Positions 38,899 through 47,846 of a stretch of DNA of 64,000 nucleotides are shown here, in pieces. Source of the stretch: Micromonospora echinospora (GTDB lineage: Bacteria; Actinomycetota; Actinomycetes; Mycobacteriales; Micromonosporaceae); NCBI RefSeq assembly GCF_014203425.1, contig NZ_JACHJC010000001.1, positions 5,792,001 through 5,856,000 of the forward strand. The letters run 5' to 3'. Under the pieces are notes generated by a model. That model searched no databases. It was not told the DNA's origin and was given only the letters and a program-made list of their open reading frames with translations. Made by a program: the position numbers and the translations under genes. Position 1 is the stretch's first letter. Each line of letters begins with the position of its first letter.

Positions 38899-41800
38899 GT
38901 GGCTGGGGCAGCTGGCGCGAGCCGGCCGAACCGGCCTGGGCCGCCGAGCCCACCCACGAATGGCAGCCGCAGTTCCCCGGGCAGCGCTACCCCGGTGACA
39001 TCGGCATCGAGAACCTGACGCCGCGCCGCCGCGCCGTGGTCGGCCGGGCCGAGGTACGCCCGGTCAGCCCCACGCCCGACGCCGACCCGTACCCGGTCAG
39101 CCCGGCCGGCGCGAACCCGGTCAGTCCGGCCGGGTTCCATCCGGTCCGTCCGGCGCCCGACGCCGATCCGTATCCGGTCAGCCCCGCGGGGGCGCACCCG
39201 ATCAGTCCCGCCGGATTCCATCCGGTCAGCCCCGCGTCCGGCGACGCCTACCCGGTCAGTCCCGCCGGTCCCCGGCCGGGCCGTACGGCGCACGGCGGGA
39301 GCGGGCACCCGGTCCGCCCGGCGGGTTCACGCGACGCGCATCCGATCAGCCCGGCCGGGCCCCGCCGGGCCGATCCGGTGAGTCCCGCGGGTCCGCGCGA
39401 CGCGTACCCCGTCAGTCCGGCCGGCCCACGCGACGCATACCCGACCAGTCCCGCCGGCCCAGGCAGCACGTACCCGGCCGGTCCGGCCAGTCCAGGCGGC
39501 ACGTACCCCACCAGTCCGGCCGGCCCACGCGGCACGCACCCGGCCGGTCCACACGGCACGTACCCGAACGGTCCCGCCGGTCCGCGCGGGGCCGAGCCGG
39601 CGGGGTCCGGCGGTCCGCGCGGTGGCGGCCCGGCCGGTCCGGCCGCTTCCCGCGGCGCATACCCGGTCGGGCCCGCGGGTCACGGCGGCCAGCGCCCCGC
39701 CGGCAGCACTCCGGACGATCGTCGCGGGCACCCCACGGACGGGCGGCGGCCCTGGCCGGAGGATCGGCACCGCACCGGCCCGCCCACGCCGCCCGAGCAG
39801 CGGCTCGACCAACGCTGGGTACGTCCCGACGCCGCACCGCGCCGGCCGTCCCAGCCGGGCTGGATGCCGGAGCCGAACGAGTTCCCGCACGATGCCGAGC
39901 GCCGGGCCGACCGCCCGCACCAGGCCGACGGACGCCGCGCCCCGGTCGAGGGCCCGCCTGCCGCGTCGGAACAGCGGTGGGGCCCGGCGTCCGACGCGCG
40001 GCGGGACCACTCCCCCGCCGGGCGCCGCGAGTCCACGCCCGACGGACGCCGTGACCGCTTCCCGGACGAGCGCCGGGAGCCGCCGTTCGACGGGCGGCGC
40101 GACCACGGCGCCGGGCGTCCGGCCGATCGGCGCGACGACGCCGTGTCGCCGCTGGAGCGAGGCGCGGCCGGGTGGGGCCAGCCGGGCCGGGACGGTTGGC
40201 GCGGCACCGACGGTGACGGCTGGCGTGACCCGAGCCGGCGTCCCCCGGTGGAGCGGCGTGAGCCGGTGGACGGCCGCGCCCCGGCAGATCACCGCTCGCC
40301 GACGGACGGCCGGGCGCCGACGGGTGGCCGTTCCCCGGCGGATGGCCGTGCGCCGGGCCGGGAGGCCGCCGCGTACCCGGAGACCCAGCGCCGCGCGCCC
40401 GAGAACGGGCATCCGCAGACCGAGCCCGACCGGTACGGCGCACCGCGTCCCGCCGCCGACCAGCGGTGGCAGGGTCAGCGCCCGCCGGCCGACCGGTCCC
40501 GCCCGCACCAGGGCGAGTGGCCGATCGTCGAGCCGAGGTCCCGTCCCGAGCCGGACACGCGCCGGCCGGACGAACGGCAGCGCCCGCAGGAGGAACGGCC
40601 GGCGCCGCAGCGGTACCCGGTGCCGCCGTCCGACGCCGCCCGCCCCGACGCACGCCACCCGGAGCAGGGCAGTTCCGTCCGCCCAGGCTCGCGGGACACC
40701 CGGCCGACCGGTCCGGGCAATCAGTCCGACCTCGCCGGTCACCGCGACGAGGCGCGCTCCCAGCCCTCCGCCACCCGGCCGCCCACCGCCATGCCCCGCC
40801 CCGAGCCCGGTCGGTCGCAGCCCGACGCTGCCGCCCGCCCCGAGGCCCCTGCCCCGCAGTGGCCGACGCGGCCGGACTCCCCCCGGCCGGGATCGCCCGA
40901 CCGGAGTCCCGCGCAGCCGGACGACCGCCGGTCGTCGCCGGATGCACGCAGGCCGGCCCCGCCGGACGAGCGCAGGTCGACGCCGCCGGTGCAGTGGCCG
41001 GTGCGGCCTGCCGGTCACCCGCCGCCCCGAGTCGCCGACGGCCGGGAGACGGGACCTGTCGAACCGGCCGCACACACCCGCCCCGACGACCGTCCCCGGG
41101 TCGCCCCGGGACGCCCTGATCCGGTGCCGCCGTCGGCCGCGCCCGGCCGTTCCGGGGAAGGCTCGGCCACGCCTCGGACCGGCGACACCCCGCGTCCGGC
41201 ATCTCCTGAGCCGCAGGCCGGCGTGTCCGTCGCGGGCACTCCCGCTTCCGGCGCGGTCACCCCCGCCGCGTCGCCTTCCGACGCGCCCATTTCCCGTGCG
41301 CCCGCTTCGGGTGTACCAGTTGCCGGAGACCGGCCTTCCGGGGTGCGCGATTCCGGTCCGGCTGTTTCCGATCTACCCGTCTCCGGTCCGGCTGTTTCCG
41401 GTCCACCCGTCTCCGGTCCGGCTGTTTCCCGTGTGCCCGCTTCGGGCGCACCCACATCCGCAGCGCCCGCGTCCGGCGCGTCCACTACCAGCGCACCCAC
41501 GTCCAGAGTGCCCACGTTCGACGCCCCCGCTTCTGACGCACCCGCGCCTGGCGCGTCCACCTCCGACGCACCCAACTCCGGCGCGCCCAAGTCCGCCGCA
41601 CCCACGACCAGCGCGTCCACGTCGGGAGCGTCCGCTTTCGGCGCGTCCGCTGCCGGAGTACAGGGTCCGGGTGGCCCGGGAGCAACGGGCCGTAGCGAGG
41701 GGGCGACTCGGCCCACGCCGCCGCAGGACCGGACCGGCGAGCGTCCCGGCTCGCCTTCTACCGACCGGGTGAGCCCGGCCCAGGCCGCGACGGCTCGCCC

Positions 41801-44732
41801 GGCACCACCCGCTTACCCGGGTTCCGTGCCCGCACAGCAGACCGCCGACAGGCCGGCCGTACCCACGTCGGCCGGACCGGTCGAGCAGCGAACCGACGCC
41901 AGGCCCGCCGACTCGGTGGAGCACCCCGCCCCGACCGCGCCCCGGCCCGGCGACGAGCCCGTCGCCACCGGCGAGCCCGAAGCCGGACCGGACGCCGGAG
42001 CCACGCCGGGGGCGGATGCCGGTCGTCGCGAGTCCGAGCTGAGCGCTCCGTCCACGTCGGCCACTGAGACCAACCGGCCCGACGCCACAGTCACCCCCCA
42101 GCCCACGCCCGGAACAGGGCAAACGGCAACCGGCCCGGCCATCGACCGGACCCACGAGCCGTCGGAGCAAGCCAAGCACCCCCATGCGGAGACGACGACC
42201 ACTCCGTCCTCCCCCGCCACGGACTCCGGCCCCGAGGCATGGTTCCGCCCCAGCCAGCCCACCACCCCGGTCGCCGCCGAGGCTCCGAAACCGCCGGAGA
42301 TCTTGGAAGATTTCGGCCCCCCTGGGGGCCATTTCGTACCAAGATCTTCGGCGGACCGAGCTGAGCCGGCGACGCCCCACCCAGGGGCGCCAGCGGGAGA
42401 TGCCGCCGCAATGTCGGCCCGTGTCTCCGGGGCGGGTGCGGACGGGGTGGGCACGGCCTCGACGCTGCCCGGGACCGGCGTCACCACCCCGTCCGACGCC
42501 GCAACCAGCAACGACACACCGGCTGCACCGGCCGCCACCAGCACCAGCACCAGCACCAGCACCAGCACCAGCACATCCACAAGCACCGCCGACGCGCCGA
42601 CCCGCCCCACACCGAGCGCCGACGTGCCAGCCGGTGGCACACCGGCGGAGCGAGGAACGACCACCGACCCGGCGGCCGGACGCCTGGACACGTCGGCCGG
42701 GCCCGCCTCCGGCGGCGAGAACGCGGGCAATCGCATGTCCGCCGACACCGCAAGCGGCGGGCCGGTCACCGACGCCGAACCGCCGGTCACTGTGGAGGCG
42801 GCACCCGGCGCGACCGCGCCCACATCGGATTCCGCGCCGAACGGCACCACTCCCTCCGTCGACGCCGGAGCCACGCGGGGCGCAGCGGCATCAGAGGCCA
42901 TCGGTGGGGCACCGACGGAACCGACGGCAACCGACGACCCGCACGGGTCCGCTCACACCGAGGACAGGGCCGCCGCGCCGGAGCCGGTCGGCACCCCGGT
43001 CCACAGCGACCGCACCGACCTCCCAGCCGCGCAACCGGAGCCCGTCGGCATCCCCGCCGCCGCCGAGCGCACCGGCATCACAACCTCGCAGCCGGAACCC
43101 GCCGACACCGACCACACCACCGACATCGCAGCGCCGCAACAGGAGCCCGCCGGCACCCCTTCCGCCGGGCCGGGCGACGACTCCGGCAACGAGACCACGC
43201 CGACCGACGCGACCGGTGACCCGGACCCCGCACCCGCCGAACCCGCGACCGGCGGCGAGCCCGCAGCCCACACCGACGCCGCAGCCGTCGACCCGGAGCA
43301 CGACCGCGAGCCCACACCACCCGAGCCGACCGACGCGCCGACCGGTCAGACCGACAACGCGCCGACTCCCCGTACACAAGAACCGGACGCCGAAGCGGAC
43401 GCCGAGCCGCCGGTACCGCCGCCGGCGGACCCGGAGCAGGCCCTCGCCGCGGTCGGTTGGCGGCTGGATCCGCGTACGCTGCGCGAGGAGGCGCCCGATC
43501 CGGCGCAGTTGCGGCTGATCCGGGACGGCCTGACCGGCAAGCTCGACACCACACTGGACAACCGTGGCCGGGCCCGGCTGCTGAGCCTGCGGGCGGTGGC
43601 GTCGCGGATCCTCGGCGACCTGGACGACGCGCTCGGGGACGCGCGGCTGGCCGTCACGTACGCGGAATCGACAGGTGAGCTGCGGCGTAGCGCACTGGCC
43701 CGCGCCCGCCTGGCCGAGGCGCTGCGGTGGCGGGGTGACCACGCGGAGGCCGACCGGCTCTTCGCCGAGGCGAACTCGCCGGAGCTGCCGGACCCGCTGC
43801 GCGCGCTGCTGCACGAGCACGCCGGGCGGAGCTGCTACGACCAGGGCCGGCTAACCGAGGCGTGCCTGCACTTCGAGCGGGCGCTGGACCTGCGTCACGG
43901 CGAGGACGCGCCGATGAACGCGCGCGTCGAGGTGGCGCTGGACGCGGTCGCGGAGCGGGCCGCCGCCGACGGTTTCGGTCCCGCGCCGCGCCGGCCCGAG
44001 GAGGTGCTCGGCGCCCCGCGTCTCCCGGTGGCGACGTTCGACGAGGAGCAGCAGCTCTGGGGGTACGCGAACGCCGACGGCGAGATGGTGATCACGCACC
44101 GGTACGCCGAGGCGCAGCCGTTCCACGAAGGGCTGGCCTGGGTACGGCGTCCGGAGGCGTCCCGCTGGGCGCTGATCGACACGTCCGGCGCGGCGCTGAT
44201 CGAGGCGAACAACGGCTACCGGGCGGTGGGCGCCTTCTCCGAAGGGCTGTCCTGGGTGTCGATGGACGGCAAGGGCCGCTGGATGGCCGTCGACCGGATG
44301 AACATCGTGCGGATCCCGCCCGGGTACGAGGAGGTCAGGCCGTTCCGCAACGGCCTGGCTGCGGTACGGCAGAACGGCGGCTGGGGCGCGGTGGACCTCA
44401 CCGGCGAGGTGGTGGTGCCGACCCGGTACCACGGTCTCGGTACGCCGCTGGCCGACGGGCGGAGGGTGGACGGGTTCACCGCCGACGGCCTGGCAGTAAT
44501 CGAGCTGGCCGGTCGCCGGGGCGTGGTGGACCGCAGCGGCCGGGTGGTGGTCACGCCGGCGTACCCGACCGTGGTGGTGCATCCGGTGGCGTTCCTGGTC
44601 GCCACGGAGTCGGGCCGATGGGGCGCGCTGGACCGGCGCGGCGAGCCGCTCATCGACCCGGTGCACCCCGGCCGCGCGGCGGTGGTCGCGGAGATCGACC
44701 GGCTGCTCGCCGACGCCAGCCCGGTGCTCTGA
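38895..44732 (+). CDS. Giant low-complexity protein with C-terminal TPR-like and WG repeats
   Basis: This is a 1,945-residue protein with no signal peptide or membrane segment seen. Residues 1-55 contain a Trp-rich start (SGWGSWREPAEPAW). Residues 56-250 hold a dozen or more (V/I)SPAG-type repeats. Residues 250-1510 are Pro/Arg/Asp- then Pro/Thr/Ala-rich and predicted disordered, with VSGPAVSGPPVSGP and (ST)n runs. Residues 1516-1690 are helical and TPR-like (ARLLSLRAVASRILGDLDDA, ACLHFERALDLRHG). Residues 1706-1945 carry about six WG-type repeats (W1722 in LWGYANADG, then RWALIDTSG, GWGAVDLTG, RRGVVDRSG, RWGALDRRG). A palindromic repeat lies in frame near residue 1135. ATG 38895 follows GGGAGGGG. 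The function is unknown; a scaffold or adhesion role is speculation. Confidence 0.85.
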   Translation: MSGWGSWREPAEPAWAAEPTHEWQPQFPGQRYPGDIGIENLTPRRRAVVGRAEVRPVSPTPDADPYPVSPAGANPVSPAGFHPVRPAPDADPYPVSPAGAHPISPAGFHPVSPASGDAYPVSPAGPRPGRTAHGGSGHPVRPAGSRDAHPISPAGPRRADPVSPAGPRDAYPVSPAGPRDAYPTSPAGPGSTYPAGPASPGGTYPTSPAGPRGTHPAGPHGTYPNGPAGPRGAEPAGSGGPRGGGPAGPAASRGAYPVGPAGHGGQRPAGSTPDDRRGHPTDGRRPWPEDRHRTGPPTPPEQRLDQRWVRPDAAPRRPSQPGWMPEPNEFPHDAERRADRPHQADGRRAPVEGPPAASEQRWGPASDARRDHSPAGRRESTPDGRRDRFPDERREPPFDGRRDHGAGRPADRRDDAVSPLERGAAGWGQPGRDGWRGTDGDGWRDPSRRPPVERREPVDGRAPADHRSPTDGRAPTGGRSPADGRAPGREAAAYPETQRRAPENGHPQTEPDRYGAPRPAADQRWQGQRPPADRSRPHQGEWPIVEPRSRPEPDTRRPDERQRPQEERPAPQRYPVPPSDAARPDARHPEQGSSVRPGSRDTRPTGPGNQSDLAGHRDEARSQPSATRPPTAMPRPEPGRSQPDAAARPEAPAPQWPTRPDSPRPGSPDRSPAQPDDRRSSPDARRPAPPDERRSTPPVQWPVRPAGHPPPRVADGRETGPVEPAAHTRPDDRPRVAPGRPDPVPPSAAPGRSGEGSATPRTGDTPRPASPEPQAGVSVAGTPASGAVTPAASPSDAPISRAPASGVPVAGDRPSGVRDSGPAVSDLPVSGPAVSGPPVSGPAVSRVPASGAPTSAAPASGASTTSAPTSRVPTFDAPASDAPAPGASTSDAPNSGAPKSAAPTTSASTSGASAFGASAAGVQGPGGPGATGRSEGATRPTPPQDRTGERPGSPSTDRVSPAQAATARPAPPAYPGSVPAQQTADRPAVPTSAGPVEQRTDARPADSVEHPAPTAPRPGDEPVATGEPEAGPDAGATPGADAGRRESELSAPSTSATETNRPDATVTPQPTPGTGQTATGPAIDRTHEPSEQAKHPHAETTTTPSSPATDSGPEAWFRPSQPTTPVAAEAPKPPEILEDFGPPGGHFVPRSSADRAEPATPHPGAPAGDAAAMSARVSGAGADGVGTASTLPGTGVTTPSDAATSNDTPAAPAATSTSTSTSTSTSTSTSTADAPTRPTPSADVPAGGTPAERGTTTDPAAGRLDTSAGPASGGENAGNRMSADTASGGPVTDAEPPVTVEAAPGATAPTSDSAPNGTTPSVDAGATRGAAASEAIGGAPTEPTATDDPHGSAHTEDRAAAPEPVGTPVHSDRTDLPAAQPEPVGIPAAAERTGITTSQPEPADTDHTTDIAAPQQEPAGTPSAGPGDDSGNETTPTDATGDPDPAPAEPATGGEPAAHTDAAAVDPEHDREPTPPEPTDAPTGQTDNAPTPRTQEPDAEADAEPPVPPPADPEQALAAVGWRLDPRTLREEAPDPAQLRLIRDGLTGKLDTTLDNRGRARLLSLRAVASRILGDLDDALGDARLAVTYAESTGELRRSALARARLAEALRWRGDHAEADRLFAEANSPELPDPLRALLHEHAGRSCYDQGRLTEACLHFERALDLRHGEDAPMNARVEVALDAVAERAAADGFGPAPRRPEEVLGAPRLPVATFDEEQQLWGYANADGEMVITHRYAEAQPFHEGLAWVRRPEASRWALIDTSGAALIEANNGYRAVGAFSEGLSWVSMDGKGRWMAVDRMNIVRIPPGYEEVRPFRNGLAAVRQNGGWGAVDLTGEVVVPTRYHGLGTPLADGRRVDGFTADGLAVIELAGRRGVVDRSGRVVVTPAYPTVVVHPVAFLVATESGRWGALDRRGEPLIDPVHPGRAAVVAEIDRLLADASPVL
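42298..42347. repeat. 50-bp AGATCT-bounded palindromic element inside the WG-repeat gene
   Basis: Reverse-complemented, it matches the element at 24015-24064 in AGATCTTGGTA-GAAATGGCCCCCA with one mismatch and has the same 50-bp span. Outer (AGATCTTGG) and inner (GGCCCCC) stems are kept, with a mismatched middle. It is read in frame as EILEDFGPPGGHFVPRSS. Confidence 0.88.
42535..42585 (+). repeat. AGCACC hexanucleotide microsatellite in the WG-repeat gene
   Basis: About seven near-perfect tandem copies of AGCACC encode alternating Ser-Thr. Being a multiple of three, copy-number change would alter length without frameshift. Confidence 0.8.
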
Positions 44733-44740
44733 CCCGCACC

Positions 44741-45220
44741 TCACGCCGACGGCGGAGGGCCCAGCAGTTCGATGCCGTTGCGGGCGGCGGCGTGCCCGAG
44801 CGCGGCCGGGTCGATCGGGGCGGGGTCGGGCAGCCGGCGTTCGAGCGCCGGTACGCCCGCCTCGGCGGCGAACCGCTCGAACCCGGCCGGGGTGGTGATC
44901 TGGAGCGCGCGCAACGGCTCGTCCGGGCCGACCACGAAGGTGTGCGCCAGCCCGACCGGCAGCAGGACGAAGTCACCGGGCCCGGCGGTGAGCATATGGC
45001 CGTCGCAGAGGAACCGGGCGGTGCCGGAGAGCAGGTAGAACATCTCGTCCTCGACCTGGTGGCGGTGCAGCGGCGGGGCGAAGCCGGGCGGGTTCACGAA
45101 CTCGGCGACGGTGAGCCGGTCCCGGGTGTGCCGGCCGCCGGCCTTCAGGGTGCACAGGTTGCCGAGGAACCAGTACGCCTCGCCGTCGTGGGGCCCGAGC
45201 AGGTAGGGGCGGATGGACAT
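44741..45220 (-). CDS. Cupin-domain protein
   Basis: This 159-residue single-cupin protein has cupin motif 1 PLHRHQVEDEMFYLLSG, with metal ligands H52, H54 and E58. Motif 2 is GPGDFVLLPVGLAHTF with H93. All four ligands are present, so it probably binds a divalent metal, like quercetinase-type dioxygenases or isomerases. The C-terminal 50 residues (ERFAAEAGVPALERRLPDP) match the tail of actinobacterial proteins annotated as quercetin 2,3-dioxygenase-like. The ATG at 45220 has GGGAGG 5 nt upstream. It diverges from a TetR-family gene across 80 bp of nested inverted repeats, so it is probably the regulator's target. The substrate is unknown. Confidence 0.85.
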   Translation of the reverse strand: MSIRPYLLGPHDGEAYWFLGNLCTLKAGGRHTRDRLTVAEFVNPPGFAPPLHRHQVEDEMFYLLSGTARFLCDGHMLTAGPGDFVLLPVGLAHTFVVGPDEPLRALQITTPAGFERFAAEAGVPALERRLPDPAPIDPAALGHAAARNGIELLGPPPSA

Positions 45221-45247
45221 GACGGCCTCCCGATTTGGATGAACGGA

Positions 45248-45294
45248 GCGATATTCGATAGTCAGCAGTCTGCTGAATACGTTGTTAGTATCGC
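45248..45294. promoter_or_regulatory. Nested inverted repeats between cupin and TetR genes
   Basis: TCAGCAG (45262-45268) and CTGCTGA (45270-45276) flank a single T. An outer pair GCGATA (45248-45253) and TATCGC (45289-45294) encloses it. TAGTAT at 45286-45291 is a candidate -10 for the TetR gene, so a bound repressor would cover it. Confidence 0.5.
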
Positions 45295-45300
45295 GAGGTC

Positions 45301-45960
45301 ATGGCTGGAGTCAAGGACGGCAAGGCGACCCGCCCCTACCGCTCGACGGTGCGCGTGGAGAACGCGCGGCGTACCCGTCAGGCGGTCGTGCGGGCGGCGA
45401 CCCACCTGTTCGTCACACACGGCTACGCGGCGACGTCGCTGGCCGACGTGGCCGCTGCGGCCGGCGTCGCCCGGCCCACCGTGTTCGCCGCGTTCGGCTC
45501 CAAGGCCGCCCTGCTGCACCAGGTGCTCGACGAGGCGCTCGCCGGTGACGACGAGCCGGTGCCGGTGGCGCGTCGCCCGTGGTTCCAGCCGGTCTGGGAG
45601 GCGACCGACCAGGGTGCGGTGCTCGACGCGTACGCCGGGGTCTGCTCGTTGATCGGTCACCGCGCAGCCGGCGCGTTCGAGGCGGTGCGTCGCGCGGCGG
45701 ACGAGGCGCCCGAGGTGGCCGAGCTGTGGGAGACGCTGCTGCGCAACCGTCGCGCGGGCGCCACCATGGTGGTCGACCACCTGCTCACCCTGGACGGTCC
45801 GCTACGGGCGGGCGCGGGCACCGAACGCGCGGTCGACACGCTGTGGTTCTACAACGACCCGGCGCACTACGCGGCGTTGGTGCAGCGGTGCGGGTGGACG
45901 GAGGAGAGCTTCCGGGAGTGGCTCGGCGCCCGGATGCGGGACGCGCTGCTGCCGGGGTGA
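45301..45960 (+). CDS. TetR-family transcriptional regulator (cupin-linked)
   Basis: This 219-residue regulator has a basic N-terminal arm (KDGKATRPYRSTVRVENARRT). The TetR helix-turn-helix follows (about 25-70, FVTHGYAATSLADVAAAAGV and RPTVFAAFGSKAALL). The C-terminal ligand domain is unassigned. The ATG at 45301 is 9 nt after TAGTAT, so the transcript may be nearly leaderless. Divergence from the metal-dependent cupin gene and the nested inverted repeats between them suggest autoregulation and control of the cupin. The ligand is unknown but may be the cupin's substrate. Confidence 0.87.
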   Translation: MAGVKDGKATRPYRSTVRVENARRTRQAVVRAATHLFVTHGYAATSLADVAAAAGVARPTVFAAFGSKAALLHQVLDEALAGDDEPVPVARRPWFQPVWEATDQGAVLDAYAGVCSLIGHRAAGAFEAVRRAADEAPEVAELWETLLRNRRAGATMVVDHLLTLDGPLRAGAGTERAVDTLWFYNDPAHYAALVQRCGWTEESFREWLGARMRDALLPG

Positions 45961-45989
45961 GCCGCACGGCGGGGATGACCCGCCAGGAC

Positions 45990-45995
45990 TAGGGT
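45990..45995 (+). promoter_or_regulatory. -10 element for a leaderless transcript (aldo/keto reductase)
   Basis: TAGGGT is followed by 6 nt and the ATG at 46002. Confidence 0.5.
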
Positions 45996-46001
45996 CGGGC
46001 C

Positions 46002-47000
46002 ATGGAATTCCGTCACCTGGGCCGCTCCGGCCTGATGGTCAGCGAGATCTCGTACGGCAACTGGATCACCCACGGCTCGCAGGTCGAGGAGGACGCCGCG
46101 CTCGCGTGCGTCCGCGCCGCCCTCGACAGCGGCATCACCACGTTCGACACCGCCGACGTGTACGCCGGCACCCGGGCCGAGTCGGTGCTCGGGCGGGCGC
46201 TCAAGGGTGAGCGCCGCGAAGGGCTGGAGATCTTCACCAAGGTCTACTGGCCGACCGGGCCGGGCCGCAACGACCGGGGCCTGTCCCGCAAGCACATCAT
46301 GGAGTCGATCGACGGCTCGCTGCGTCGCCTGCAGACCGACCACGTCGACCTCTACCAGGCCCACCGCTACGACTACAGCACGCCGCTGGAGGAGACGATG
46401 GAGGCCTTCGCCGACGTCGTGCGTTCCGGCAAGGCGCACTACATCGGCGTCTCCGAGTGGAAGGCGTCGCAGCTGCGCGAGGCGCACGCGCTCGCCCGCG
46501 AGCTGCGCATCCCGCTGATCTCCAACCAGCCGCAGTACTCGATGCTGTGGCGGGTCATCGAGACCGAGGTGATCCCGGCCAGCGAGGAGCTGGGCATCGG
46601 TCAGATCGTCTGGTCGCCGATGGCGCAGGGCGTGCTGTCCGGCAAGTACCTGCCGGGGCAGCCGCCGCCCGCCGGCTCCCGCGCCACCGACGAGAAGTCC
46701 GGCGCGAACTTCATCGCGCGGTTCCTGAACGACGACGTGCTCACCCGGGTGCAGCGGCTCAAGCCGCTGGCCGAGCAGGCCGGGCTGACCATGCCGCAGC
46801 TCGCCGTCGCGTGGGTGCTGCAGAACCCGAACGTCGCCTCGGCGATCGTCGGCGCGTCCCGGCCCGAGCAGGTGCACGACAACGTGAAGGCGGCGGGCGT
46901 GAAGCTCGACGCCGACCTGCTCAAGGCGATCGACGAGATCGTCGAGCCGGTCACCGAGCGGGACCCGGCGAAGACCGAGAGCCCGGCGCAGCGTCCGTGA
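46002..47000 (+). CDS. Aldo/keto reductase (potassium-channel beta-subunit-like)
   Basis: This 332-residue NADPH-dependent TIM-barrel oxidoreductase has FDTADVYAGTRAESVLGRAL with catalytic Asp and Tyr, the catalytic Lys in FTKVYWP, and the His in YQAHRYD. The cofactor site near the C-terminus is AIVGASRPEQVHDN. The closest family appearance is the YghZ/Kv-beta group (AKR6/AKR14), which reduces aldehydes such as methylglyoxal; the substrate is not predictable. It has its own leaderless promoter downstream of the TetR gene and probably is not in that operon. Confidence 0.9.
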   Translation: MEFRHLGRSGLMVSEISYGNWITHGSQVEEDAALACVRAALDSGITTFDTADVYAGTRAESVLGRALKGERREGLEIFTKVYWPTGPGRNDRGLSRKHIMESIDGSLRRLQTDHVDLYQAHRYDYSTPLEETMEAFADVVRSGKAHYIGVSEWKASQLREAHALARELRIPLISNQPQYSMLWRVIETEVIPASEELGIGQIVWSPMAQGVLSGKYLPGQPPPAGSRATDEKSGANFIARFLNDDVLTRVQRLKPLAEQAGLTMPQLAVAWVLQNPNVASAIVGASRPEQVHDNVKAAGVKLDADLLKAIDEIVEPVTERDPAKTESPAQRP

Positions 47001-47048
47001 CGCCCCTCCCCGGGCCGGCGCGACCGCCGGCCCGGGGACGCACGACGC

Positions 47049-47846
47049 TCAGCCCTGCCAGAAGCGGATCAGGGCGAACCCGATCTGGTACAGCTCGCGC
47101 GGCAGCCCGAGCGCGTCGCCGACCGCGAACACGGCACCGAAGAACGCCCGGTTGATCTGCGGGCTCCACAGCAGCGCGAACAGCAGGATGAAGCCGTACG
47201 GGGCGAACAGGTCGTACATCCGCCGGTAGGCGGGGCTGAGCCAGGGCTGGAGCATGTTGCCGCCGTCCAGGCCCGGCACCGGCAGCAGGTTGAGCACGCT
47301 GGCGGTGAGCTGGAGGAACGCGAGCAGCCCGACGCCGGCCCAGAACTCCAGCGGCCCGCCCAGCTCGGGGCCCCACGCCACGGCCGCCACCAGCACCAGC
47401 GTGAACAGCACGTTGGTGGCCGGCCCGGCCAGGCTGACGAGCGTGTGCCGCAGCCGGCCGGGGATGGCGTGCCGGTCCACCCAGACCGCGCCGCCGGGCA
47501 GGCCGATGCCGCCGAGCAGTACCACGACCACCGGCAGCACGATCGACAGCAGTGGGCTGGTGTACTTCAGCGGGTTGAGCGTCAGGTAGCCCCGGTGGGC
47601 GATGTCCCGGTCACCGGCCCGGTACGCGACCACGGCGTGGGCGTACTCGTGCAGACAGAGTGAGACCAGCCAGCCGGAGACCACGAAGAGGAACACGTCG
47701 AACCGGACGTTGCCGTACCGGTTCCAGGTCATCACCCCGCTGGCGACGAAGAGCGCGACCAGGGCCAGGAAGATCGGGCTCGGCCGGAACGCCGCCCGGG
47801 GCACGCCGAGGACCAGCGGCTCGCCCGGGCGGTCGTAGCCGGTCAT
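47049..47846 (-). CDS. Site-2-protease-like M50 metalloprotease
   Basis: This 265-residue polytopic membrane zinc protease is of the short M50 group (no PDZ or CBS domain). The zinc motif is LHEYAHAVVAY (HEYAH, about 75-79). The third ligand region is NLLPVPGLDGGNML, a variant of the NPxPxDG motif. Five to six hydrophobic segments are visible. The group may carry out intramembrane cleavage of anti-sigma factors or other membrane proteins; the substrate is unknown. The ATG at 47846 overlaps the stop of the small upstream gene (ATGA). Confidence 0.88.
   Translation of the reverse strand: MTGYDRPGEPLVLGVPRAAFRPSPIFLALVALFVASGVMTWNRYGNVRFDVFLFVVSGWLVSLCLHEYAHAVVAYRAGDRDIAHRGYLTLNPLKYTSPLLSIVLPVVVVLLGGIGLPGGAVWVDRHAIPGRLRHTLVSLAGPATNVLFTLVLVAAVAWGPELGGPLEFWAGVGLLAFLQLTASVLNLLPVPGLDGGNMLQPWLSPAYRRMYDLFAPYGFILLFALLWSPQINRAFFGAVFAVGDALGLPRELYQIGFALIRFWQG

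Noticed and set aside
39058..39620. Regularly spaced GTCAGCCCCGCCGG-like repeats resembling a CRISPR array
   Set aside because: The repeats are in frame, encode (V/I)SPAG units, have no constant spacer length and lie inside a continuous reading frame.
39327..42901. Several 300-600-codon minus-strand frames opposite the WG-repeat gene
   Set aside because: They are Arg/Gly- or Ala/Gly-rich shadows without ribosome sites; the plus frame continues into conserved WG repeats.
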